Source of the DNA: Mycoemilia scoparia
Lineage: Eukaryota; Kickxellomycota; Kickxellomycetes; Kickxellales; Kickxellaceae
DNA: 64,000 nt
Direction: 5' to 3'
Assembly: GCA_027575805.1 (NCBI GenBank)
Contig: JANBPU010000001.1
Location: forward strand, 186,001-250,000
A program made the translations under genes and the position numbers. Below, one piece after another: positions 25,216 to 33,718 of this stretch. The notes below the pieces were generated by a model. The model was given only the letters and a program-made list of their open reading frames with translations, ran no database searches and was not told the DNA's origin. Each line of letters opens with the position of its first letter. Position 1 is the first letter of the stretch.

Positions 25216-25597
25216 ATGGAAGGCACAGAAACAGAGGCAAGCACAAGAGACTTTACTTGTGACTATTTTCAGGATCGCCGTATATAACCCGGCCTTTTTA
25301 TTACTGTTTTAGAAAAACAAGCTTGAAGTCCTATTAAGCGAGCTGGAGACTTTGAGTCCAAAAGCAAAAGTGTATACTCAAAAGACGTCCACACCGATAT
25401 ACTTTTTGAACTCTCAGCAAGAAGTAATAAGGCAAACAAAAGGTAAGGGTTCAAAACCAATGGTGCACCATCAAACATCTATAGTATGCCATTTCATCTA
25501 TATACAATGGTGGTTACTAATTATGTGCATTGAATAAAACCAAACAGACAAATTACAAAAAATAGCTGGATCGAAGAAGGGAAAGGAGAAGGACTGA
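25216..25597 (+). CDS. Small ASDURF-like (prefoldin-related) protein
   Basis: Two exons are well supported: 25313-25442, after an acceptor TTTTAG, and 25548-25597, after a 105-nt intron with donor GTAAGG, branch site TTACTAAT and acceptor ACAG. The frame closes with TGA at 25595-25597 and a Lys-rich tail. The peptide contains LSELETLSPKAKVYTQ and TPIYFLNSQQEV. This aligns with the L..KVY.Q..S.I.FL pattern of human ASDURF (the ASNSD1 upstream-ORF product), a prefoldin-like subunit of the PAQosome chaperone assembly. The start is unresolved. The ATG at 25216 joins in phase only if a GC donor (GCAAGC) at 25237 is used; the nearer GT at 25280 is out of phase. The mature protein would be about 65-70 aa. 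The assignment comes from a short motif and remembered sequence. Confidence 0.6.
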
Positions 25598-26180
25598 TTA
25601 GTGTCAGACAAATTTCAACGTCATAGTCACTTCTATTCTCTGAATTTAATAAGCCACTTTGTAGTTATGACTTTATTTCATAAGTTAATAGGTATAAACG
25701 GGCCCCAAAAAAATCATAATCAAAAACATTAAAAAAGTACATGAACATACAAGTAAAAGAAATAACAATAAGCAATAGTTAGTAAGAATCAAGCAACAAT
25801 TACAATAATATATATATTCGAGAAAAGTCAGTTTCACGCCATCCCTAAAAGAACAATATATATATATATATATATCTTTACATACATTAGAACTTTTACC
25901 ATCATTAAAACTACCCAAAGTTTATAGGACATTTTGCTGGGACGCACCCACAGCCATTCTGTGGCTGATCAGTAGTGAAAATCGACTTTATATAAAACTC
26001 TTTGGAGTCTATTCTCATAACAAATTTATTCATTTCTGGATTATTTAATGCACTTGATAATAAGAATCATTTCTTTCTACACATTTATATGAAATCGTTG
26101 TCATACAGTCTGGCAAAATGGATCTTATAAAATATAATTGTAAATCATATATGGTTACTGCCTTATAACCAGCCAACTGA
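25598..26180. other. Intergenic between converging small gene and ARG8
   Basis: About 580 bp, AT-rich, containing a TA microsatellite (25855-25875), a second short TA run (25808-25817) and a 6-bp hairpin (CCACAG/CTGTGG near 25950-25966). No gene or element copy was seen. The stretch should hold the 3' ends of the two converging genes. Confidence 0.65.
25855..25875. repeat. TA microsatellite
   Basis: About ten uninterrupted TA units in the 3' intergenic region downstream of ARG8. No element end adjoins it here, unlike the TA tract at 9502. Confidence 0.9.
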
Positions 26181-27839
26181 TTATTGTTGACCCTCTACTT
26201 CTTTTAGGGCATTGGCCAAAATAGAGACACCCTCGGAAATCTCTGCCTTGGTTATTACCAGTGGTGGAATAATGCGTATTGTGTTACCACCAGCTGCTAC
26301 CAACAACAGCCCCTTCTTTAGGGCATCAGCAACGATGGGTGCTGGGTCTTTGCTGATTTGGAGACCCAGAAGAAGGCCATTTCCACGAATTTCTGAAACT
26401 AATCCTGAATCAATAAATGGCTTTAGCTTGGTTTCAAGCTCCTCAACCATAAACTTTCCACTCTCAGTGACAGACTCCAAGAATTCCTTTTTAGAAATGC
26501 GTTCAGCTACATGGTGACCAACTCGGCAGGCCAATGGGTTTCCGCCAAAGGTAGTGCCATGGTCTCCAACTTTCATGATATCGGCAACAGCTTGAGAAAT
26601 CGTTATTCCGCCAATGGGCACACCGTTGGCGAGGGGCTTTGCAAATGTAATAACATCAGGAGCACAGTCAGCAGGATAGTGGTGGTGTGCCCAGAATTTT
26701 CCCGTTCTTCCAAGGCCGCACTGTATCTCGTCATAGATCAATAGGGCTTTGACCTGATCGCAGCGACGGCGCAGAGCACGCAAAAAGTCTTCGTCAGCGG
26801 TATGTACTCCGCCTTCGCCTTGAATTGGCTCAACAACCACAGCGCATGTGCGCTCGTCAATCATTGCTGAGACCTCGGATTTCTTATTGAATCTGGCATA
26901 AACAACTCCAGGGATAAGTGGCGTAAACGGATCCTGATATTTTGGATTTGGGGTCAGGCTGAGCGCACCCAGCGACCGGCCATGGAAGCCGCCAATAAAC
27001 GACACAAATCCATACTTGAGATTAGGATCAACCTTGAGCGATTCAGACACTCCTGAGCCCATTTTTCCTGATGTGGCAACCACCTTTCCATATTTGCGTG
27101 CAAACTTCAAGGCGCCTTCATTAGCCTCTGTTCCGGAGTTTGTGAAAAATATCTTGGGTCCCGCCTCTTCATTATCCTTTGAAAATGAGTATAGGCCTTT
27201 GGCATCGGATCCGTCAAAACCAGCTAGCGTCGACTTAACCAGTGTTTCGGCTAGCCGGCCGGACCATGGGTTGTAGTATAGATTAGATATGTGGACCAGC
27301 TTGGTTGATTGATCAGCCAGCACATTTGCAACACCCTCATCGCCATGCCCAAAAGCATTCACTGCGATCCCGGCAGTAAAGTCAATGTATCGAGTGCCCT
27401 TGTTGTCAAATACTTGGGCGCCTTTTCCATGGTCTAAGATAACCGATGGTCTGCCATATGTGTCAAGAGTGTACTTTTTGTAAAGCTTGATGTCTTCTGA
27501 ATCCATGTCAATTTCCTAGACCAAATAAAGCCAGAGTTTGGTAAGTATGTGGTACAGAGGATAGGGCTAGATCACACACAAGGCAACACAATGAAGCTGT
27601 ATAGGTACCTTGGCTTTGCTCTGGTCAACTGCCTGGGGCGAAGAGGTCGAATAGCTCTGTAGTGTAAATAAATATACCCAGTTTATAACAAGCCGTATAC
27701 AAATAAACCAAAAGGAGAAAGTGCGCTATACCCTGACACTTGCCTTCAGAGCCGATGTGATAAACCCTTTTGGTGCCGTAGAGTAGCCTAGAACGGCGGA
27801 TCGCTTAATGGTTGGCAACACGCGAGATAGTCGATGCAT
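26181..27839 (-). CDS. ARG8: Mitochondrial acetylornithine aminotransferase
   Basis: On the minus strand, exons 27839-27732, 27656-27609 and 27515-26181 give 496 residues; introns are 75 and 93 nt. The enzyme is a class-III PLP aminotransferase that converts N-acetylglutamate semialdehyde and glutamate to N-acetylornithine and 2-oxoglutarate, in arginine synthesis. The first 52 residues, exactly exons 1 and 2, form a basic, Ser/Arg-rich mitochondrial presequence (MHRLSRVLPTIKRSAVLGYS). The catalytic body shows FFTNSGTEANEGA, GGFHGRSLGALS, EPIQGEGGV, DEIQCGLGRTG and AKPLANG with the PLP lysine near residue 345. It then continues to TTFGGNPLACRV. Length fits fungal Arg8 plus a leader. The gene is head-to-head with ribokinase. 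A second in-frame ATG at 27506 could give a leaderless form. Confidence 0.95.
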
Positions 27840-28042
27840 TGCTAGTGATAGGTTGGAGTGTCTAATTCTTAAAGAATAAAAGATGAAAAGGCTAAAGAAA
27901 GAATATTGGCCCATGGGGAGAAAACAGTATTTATAGGATCTAGAACGAGAAAAATGAGTCATAGCTCTTAAAACCATAAGTTCTTTTGGGGCTTCCAAAA
28001 GTTCATTAGAAAAGAACTAGCTTAGTTAAAGAGGAGAGTGTT
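27840..28042. promoter_or_regulatory. Shared promoter region, ARG8 and ribokinase
   Basis: Only 203 bp separate the two start codons, so both promoters must lie in or overlap this interval. It is AT-rich with poly-purine patches. I see no convincing Gcn4-type TGACTC site; ATGAGTCAT at about 27954-27962 is however an exact palindromic AP-1/Gcn4 core (TGASTCA), which would fit amino-acid control of ARG8. Confidence 0.55.
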
Positions 28043-29401
28043 ATGCATAATAAAGCTTTGGAGATAAGTATGGACATTAATAAAAGCGAGCTAAGCTCAA
28101 TAGCAACAGGACCACGCCTGCTTTGCATTGGATCAGTAAATATCGACGAAGTCTACACTGTCAAGTCAATTGTCAAGGAGGGTGAAACCAAAAGCTCAAA
28201 AAGCAGAAATATAATAGCTGGCGGAAAGGGTAGGCACTAGAAGAAGCATCTTGCCAAGCACCTGATGCTAGCAGTGTGCAGCGACATGGAGATTCTAATA
28301 CTAAACTCGTGTTTTTCACAAAACATTTCTGGCAAAGGTGCCAATCTCAGCGTTGCTGGCGCCAAGGTATGTTATACTTTAGGTCCTATTTGCACCAAAT
28401 ATTTGATGCATGTTGATAAGGCTAAATCAATAACGATCCTTTGTGAAATACAGGCTGGAGCAGATGTATACCTAGGTGCCAAAATTGGCCAAGATGGCCA
28501 ATGGATTAGGGACCTTGTTAGCAGCATCGGGGTTAACACCAGCATGGTCATAACCACCAGCATTGTAGGTGGTATTTCTACACAGGCTATACGAAAATTA
28601 ATACACAGCCTTTGTTATTAGAAGTATGCTATATAGCTCATCTATCTGGTTGCATAGGCTACAGGAAGAGCGATCATACAGGTTGAGGAGCAGTCCGGCG
28701 AAAACTGCATACTTTTGTTTGACGGTGCTAACCATTCCATCACGCGCGACGATGTTGTTCAAATGTGTGAGCCCTTCAATAGGGGTGACTGGCTAGCTAT
28801 TCAAAACGAGGGTAGCGAGGTTTGTTTTACTATAGCCCATGCTATTGAAAAGGGCATGAAGGTACTCTGGAATCCAGCACCTATGGAAATATCGCAGCCA
28901 ATGTCCGAAATGATACCCTTGGTCGATGTCATCGTTGTGAATGAATCAGAGTTTAGGCAAATGTACGCCTGGGTAAAGAAGGACCTCCCCGAGAAATTTC
29001 ACAATGAAGCCACTGTTGAAGCGGAGGAAAGGTTACTTGCCTATGCCAAGCAGGCAAACGTCAAGATACTAATTATGACAAGAGGAGCACAGGGATCGGT
29101 TGCCGTGGTCAGGAATCACAAGGCTGATGATTATGGTTTGTATAGTGTGCCTTGTGGACCCGTTTCGCCTGAATCTATAAAAGATACTACTTCTGCCGGC
29201 GACACTTGGATTGGTTTTTTCCTCGCCTCTATCATCAAGTCGGGTGGCAAAGAAGCACAATCTCTTTCAGTAAACCAAATTATTGACGCTATGAAGGTCG
29301 CAAGCTATGCAAGTGGGATTGGAATAACAAGAAATGGGGCAATTCCAAGCATACCATCCCTGGAGGAAGTCGAAACTTGTATGGCAACTGGAAAGATTTA
29401 A
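28043..29401 (+). CDS. RBK1: Ribokinase (PfkB family)
   Basis: Exons 28043-28229, 28338-28366, 28454-28564 and 28658-29401 give 356 residues; introns are 108, 87 and 93 nt. Exon 2 is a 29-nt microexon, needed to build the PfkB signature GGKGANLSVAGAK. The enzyme phosphorylates D-ribose to ribose-5-phosphate with ATP in the cytosol. Visible motifs: LLCIGSVNIDEVY at the N-terminus, the GGKGAN sugar-binding loop, ATGRAIIQVEEQSGENCI, NESEFRQM, MTRGAQGSV, and the anion hole/catalytic base loop DTTSAGDTWIG (usual DTTGAGD). The Ser in place of Gly in that loop still fits the loose PfkB signature. The C-terminus is complete. Other PfkB kinases are possible, but the order of motifs fits ribokinase best. 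Confidence 0.9.
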
Positions 29402-29950
29402 CAACAGAAAATAGTTTGCATATCTGAATAGACAGTTTTCAAGCTAAATCCCGTTTATTCCAGCCAATTTTACCGAGTGCTATGTTTTTGCAATAAAATT
29501 GGTTTATGCATCTAGAAGATGTATTTCTGTGGTCCAAGTACTACTTTTGAGTAATGTAAACCCCCCCCCAGGTTAGTGGGCCATTGTGCACTATGATTAA
29601 CATTACATCGGCTTTGGAGTCATATAGGAACCAGATGATTAAGCATTTTATTTCTCCTATGGAGGTAGCTGTATGCCACATACACTAAAATTTGTGTTTA
29701 CCAAATTAAATAAAATGAGTTTTGTTATTATCAAATTCTTGGAGGAGTCATATAGGAACCAAAATAAAATAAAATAATCATAAACCCATAGTAGCTTCGT
29801 GTAAAGTGGCTATTGATAATAATATACTACAAAAACTGTGTGTGGGCTCTCACATTCCGACTATTTGGATATTTCATTACATTTTGGCATAGTACCACAA
29901 TGGCCACTACATTTAAGGGTAATTGATCTCTATTTATTCGTCAATATGAA
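29402..29950. other. Intergenic, ribokinase to aladin gene
   Basis: About 550 bp. It holds a nine-base C homopolymer (29561-29569), a short element bracketed by an 18-bp direct repeat (29616-29761), an AAAAT-type run just after it (29760-29777) and AT-rich promoter sequence for the next gene. No coding potential was seen. Confidence 0.7.
29616..29761 (+). mobile_element. Short retroposon-like insertion 1 with 18-bp flanking repeats
   Basis: GGAGTCATATAGGAACCA occurs at 29616-29633 and again at 29744-29761 with no mismatch. Between them lie 110 bp whose first 62 (29634-29695) match 52509-52570 at 60 of 62 positions by eye, starting GATGATTAAGCATTTTATT and containing CTCCTATGGAGGTAGCTG. The remaining 48 bp are AT-rich and unique to this copy. 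The pattern is that of a small non-autonomous insertion with a long target-site duplication. Confidence 0.7.
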
Positions 29951-31321
29951 ATGTCTTTTACCACGGTTATAACAAAAAGTGTGTTATTTGTAGAGAGAGG
30001 ACTGATGCCACCAAAAGACGGTGCCGTTACCCTTGGCGAGGTAGATTTGAACTATATCCACATTTCCTCGGCCGACGATCCTGCTATATTGAAATATGCA
30101 TCAGGAGGCGGAGTCATATTTCCTCACATCATGCTCCCAGAAACGCTAGGACTAAAAAATAAAATGCCATCATTGCCATTAACAAAAACATTTCAGTCCG
30201 CTAAACAGCAACAAACAGCTCTGCCTGTGCTTAACTGGCTTGACCCCGTGGGGTTTATAAAGAGCAAAGTTATGGAGACACTTGGGCCATATATTGATCC
30301 GGCAGTATCGGCAGCAAAGAAATGGCTAGAGCCCGTTAAAGCTGAAGATGACAAGATTTCTGAGAAGGTAATAGGATGCATGGCCTGGCATCCCCACAAG
30401 TCGTTGCTAGCAATTGTACACAAACCAACCGACAGTATACTCGTATATGACATGGCGGCTGACAACTGGTACCCAAACATGCTCCGCCATGAAAAGATGA
30501 CAGATATAACATCATTGTCATGGCAACCAAATGGTGGACTAACTCTGGCTGCTGGATGTTCTGGAGGAGTCGCCCTTTGGAGGATCATCCCTCCCCAGCG
30601 GGCACCATGGATGACGCTTTTGGGATGTGGAAAGATCTCTGCTGTAGAATTCGATCCTACTGGGCAGTGGCTTCTGGCCGGCGGAGAAACTCTGCATGTT
30701 TGGGACGTTGCACTAGAAACAAAATTTACCATTCGGAGAAGTGGCAAAGTCTCCAGCCTTGCCTGGAGTCCTAATGGAGAGTGTGCCTATACACGCAGTG
30801 AGCATGGGCTCCGAGTGTGGGATGCCAAGGACTGGTCGTGCCAAGTATGGAAGGAGAGGATCAGGTGTGCCTGTTGGACATCAGACTCCCAGGGGCTGTT
30901 CTTCACGACGGAGGGCGGAAGAGATATTTACATGTTGATGGTCCATAGCAGGGTTGTCAGCATAGTTGGTACATTCACAAACTGCCGCAATGACGATGTC
31001 CTGGTTGGTGGTGCTATAGATTCGATTGCACTCGACCCAACCGGAAATCGCTTGATATTGAGCTTTGTTTCTGGCGATGAGGCCACAGACCCATCCCTGC
31101 TTGCCGTGTATTTTGTTCATGGGTGGGAACTAATGCCTGGTGGGTTCATAAGAGGGCCAAGCTGGGGAAAAGTAGGACCAAAAGTCCGCTTTACAAACCC
31201 TACGCCAACCTGCATGACATTCGCATCGCAGTACTTACAAGGCAGCCTCCTAACTATTGCCTGGGCAAACGGAAAGGTATCATTTATACCGATGCACTTT
31301 GCCACAGAAAGTACCCAATAG
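29951..31321 (+). CDS. AAAS: Aladin-like WD40 nucleoporin
   Basis: Single exon, 456 residues, ATG at 29951. Aladin sits in the nuclear pore scaffold, bound in animals to the membrane nucleoporin NDC1. The N-terminal 135 residues are non-repeat. The propeller then begins with IGCMAWHPHKSLLAIVHK and continues through ITSLSWQPNGG, ISAVEFDPTGQWLLAGG, VSSLAWSPNGECAY and GLRVWDAKDWSCQVWKERI. It ends with GSLLTIAWANGKVSFIPMHF, which matches the aladin C-terminal block ([20 protein letters not shown] in the human protein). The length is close to that of animal aladin, which has a longer tail (546 aa). It could be another WD40 protein, but the order of blocks and the closing strand favour aladin. An additional upstream exon cannot be excluded. 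Confidence 0.82.
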   Translation: MSFTTVITKSVLFVERGLMPPKDGAVTLGEVDLNYIHISSADDPAILKYASGGGVIFPHIMLPETLGLKNKMPSLPLTKTFQSAKQQQTALPVLNWLDPVGFIKSKVMETLGPYIDPAVSAAKKWLEPVKAEDDKISEKVIGCMAWHPHKSLLAIVHKPTDSILVYDMAADNWYPNMLRHEKMTDITSLSWQPNGGLTLAAGCSGGVALWRIIPPQRAPWMTLLGCGKISAVEFDPTGQWLLAGGETLHVWDVALETKFTIRRSGKVSSLAWSPNGECAYTRSEHGLRVWDAKDWSCQVWKERIRCACWTSDSQGLFFTTEGGRDIYMLMVHSRVVSIVGTFTNCRNDDVLVGGAIDSIALDPTGNRLILSFVSGDEATDPSLLAVYFVHGWELMPGGFIRGPSWGKVGPKVRFTNPTPTCMTFASQYLQGSLLTIAWANGKVSFIPMHFATESTQ

Positions 31322-31443
31322 CTTGCTCCAAAGTCATTTAGTGCACAAAAATCAAATTATCTACTATACAGAAATAGGCTTTGATGTAATGCTTTCCTTT
31401 TTATCAAAGTCAAATAAATTGCCCCCCTCCCTTCATCAAAACC

Positions 31444-31450
31444 TATATAA
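31444..31450 (+). promoter_or_regulatory. TATA box
   Basis: TATATAA lies 76 bp upstream of the ATG at 31526, within a 204-bp gap after the aladin gene. The spacing would put transcription start about 45-50 bp before the ATG. It is one of the clearest core-promoter signals in the window. Confidence 0.55.
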
Positions 31451-31525
31451 ATATGTGCCTGGGTCTGGTGTTATATCTGTGCACGTTCATTTTATTTTGT
31501 TTTCTCCATCAACTTAAAAACTGCA

Positions 31526-33379
31526 ATGGATGGATGCAAATGCGATGTTTGCGCCAAGCTTTATCAACATCATCAAGACTACATCAAGCATATGGAAGGC
31601 AGGCTGAATGACACGTTGGAAAGTATTATGAGGAAACACGAAATAATAATTGAGCAGGCACAACTCACAAAAATACTTTTGACCAACATAATGAGTGTCA
31701 TCGGCGATACGAATAAGGCCGCAATGACAAGTATTCCCAGATGTTGTTGTGGACAAAAGCAGGAACAAGCAAACACATCAGCTTCCACCGATATGCCAAA
31801 TACAGCAAACCAGCTAAAATCACCAACTATTCAACCTGAAAACAAGCTGGAGAAGAGTGTGGAGCCCATTCAACCAATATACGTACTACCATACAAATTA
31901 GAGTCTACATCTCCACCCAATGAGCCCTTTGAAGCGAACGAAATATGCCAGCCAGCAGAAAAACCACAAAAAGAAACATCTGCTCCAGACATCCAACATC
32001 CTGACTACGAAAGCCTTATTATTTGGAATTCACCATCGCATCCTGGAACTCTGGAACATATCCCATCTAAACTGACCACTAACAACAAAACTCAACGGCC
32101 TACGGACCCTGCCAGGATGAAAGACTTAGACACAATGTACTCTGAAAAAATAGTGGAAATAGCTGATGCATACGGAGGTCTAACAAATTTCCAAAACCCT
32201 ACAAAGAAAGAGGAGACTATAGAGGCCAGCGCAGTAGTCATACGCAAAGATCAGGCAGATGTTAAAGTGAGCAAAGAAACCACAGTACCCACCATAAATC
32301 CGCGCCTGATAGCATGGGGGCTTGAAAGTCACATAGGCTGGGGAGTCGAAGCAGTTGGAACCCAAGAACAGGGCGAAGCTTTGCCTTCTACCTTTACAAA
32401 TGAGGATCTTTCTGGCATGGACATTGTCACAATTTTACCTGATACCCCCAGTACTGCATTTACCCCCTTGCCAGAAGATATGTCTGATCCTAGAGAAAAG
32501 GCTAATGCTGATAATACTAATAACAATAAATCATGCTCCTCGTTTTGGCACCTTGGTGAGGACTATAAAAACATTATTCAAAAAGAGAATGACGAAGCAA
32601 AAGGAGTCATTATTTGCAATAACATCAATAATAAAACTGTAACCTGGTACAACATCAAATGCTTGTGGAAAAACTTTTTGTACATTCCTCTGAGCAATGT
32701 TCCTGAGATATATGCCGAAATGTTCGGGTTTAGTTTGTGGATAGTCAACAAAAACACCTCCGAATATAACAATAAACTGCATAAACTGGCTAAAGGTATC
32801 AAGCCATTTACTACAAAAGTCCACTGCTTGGACAAGAATGGGGATAAAAAGACATTTTTAAACATCAATAGCAAATACAATATGCTCATTCGCAAAAGGA
32901 TGCAAAAAGTGCTCTACACCAAAGGCGCAGTGGACTTGAGGATAGTAAACTATATTGCGGCAACAATATCTCATCAACCATTCAATGCTCTTTCTCCAAA
33001 AATGCTGGAAAAGCTCTGGTTTCGAGCTTTTGGCAAAGACATTTCCGAACTCAACATCATCTCTGCCAATAGCCAAAAAGAGATTGAAACCTGTACAGGA
33101 TCCGCTGACGGCATCTTGAGGTCAACTCATAGTTGGCTTAATGTAATCGCCAAGAGCATCATCACAGGCAACAAATATTGTGGAAAGTCCACTGACCAAA
33201 AAGAATCGCCATTCATTCAGCTCTTCAACGACCCAGGTCTGGCAAAGTGCATAAGGCATTTGAACATGTATGATATTCAAAGCTTGATAAAAGCGCTTCC
33301 AATGTTATGCAATGGCCTTTTATCTTCGCAAGATCACATATTGCTATGCAACCAAGTCAACTTCTTGCGTAAACACTAG
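31526..33379 (+). CDS. Unrecognised 617-residue protein
   Basis: Single exon, ATG at 31526, TAG at 33377-33379. I do not recognise a family. The N-terminus has MDGCKCDVCAKLYQHH, a tight CxCxxC-type cluster followed by His residues, then a probable coiled coil (about 20-60) and a CCCGQKQ cluster near residue 72. Together these could bind metal. Residues 80-360 are low-complexity, rich in Pro, Thr, Asn and Glu, with WGLESHIGWGVEAVG near 260. The C-terminal 250 residues look folded and Asn/Lys-rich (WYNIKCLWKNFLYIPLSNVP, KLWFRAFGKDISEL). There is no signal peptide and no membrane helix. Composition differs from neighbouring conserved genes. It is likely lineage-specific; the function is unknown. 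Confidence 0.7.
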   Translation: MDGCKCDVCAKLYQHHQDYIKHMEGRLNDTLESIMRKHEIIIEQAQLTKILLTNIMSVIGDTNKAAMTSIPRCCCGQKQEQANTSASTDMPNTANQLKSPTIQPENKLEKSVEPIQPIYVLPYKLESTSPPNEPFEANEICQPAEKPQKETSAPDIQHPDYESLIIWNSPSHPGTLEHIPSKLTTNNKTQRPTDPARMKDLDTMYSEKIVEIADAYGGLTNFQNPTKKEETIEASAVVIRKDQADVKVSKETTVPTINPRLIAWGLESHIGWGVEAVGTQEQGEALPSTFTNEDLSGMDIVTILPDTPSTAFTPLPEDMSDPREKANADNTNNNKSCSSFWHLGEDYKNIIQKENDEAKGVIICNNINNKTVTWYNIKCLWKNFLYIPLSNVPEIYAEMFGFSLWIVNKNTSEYNNKLHKLAKGIKPFTTKVHCLDKNGDKKTFLNINSKYNMLIRKRMQKVLYTKGAVDLRIVNYIAATISHQPFNALSPKMLEKLWFRAFGKDISELNIISANSQKEIETCTGSADGILRSTHSWLNVIAKSIITGNKYCGKSTDQKESPFIQLFNDPGLAKCIRHLNMYDIQSLIKALPMLCNGLLSSQDHILLCNQVNFLRKH

Positions 33380-33718
33380 ATATGAAATTTGAGAGTTCCA
33401 GATATGCACTAGATGAATTCACAATAACTATACGCTTTACAGTTTGCTATAAAAAATATAAAATACTCGCCAAAAATATGTACCAGGTAAGTTTGGTATG
33501 ACAGTGATAAAGAAAGCATTAGCTCATTCTAAATATTAACTTGAACCTGAAGATATAATTATTTTGTATGTTCAAATAGCTCTTTGATTTAGATATTTCC
33601 ATTGCTAAAATAAAGTGTTTGTAAAATAACTAGTTTATTTGTTAATTATAATGGACTAAAAGTTTGATAGATAACTTTGACGTGCAATTCCAAGTTTTTG
33701 CGTTAACCATTATACACA
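33380..33718. other. Convergent 3' intergenic region
   Basis: About 340 bp between the 3' ends of the orphan gene and UGGT. AT-rich; a chance donor-like ATGTACCAGGTAAGT at 33478-33492 has no partner exon. Nothing else was seen. Confidence 0.6.

Noticed and set aside
25444..25465. GGTTCAAAACC, similar to a tRNA B box.
   Set aside because: It lies inside an intron, and no matching A box or cloverleaf stems can be drawn around it.
28020..28080. Alternative ribokinase start at the ATG at 28070.
   Set aside because: The ATG at 28043 is in frame and first; the second remains possible but nothing in the sequence favours it.
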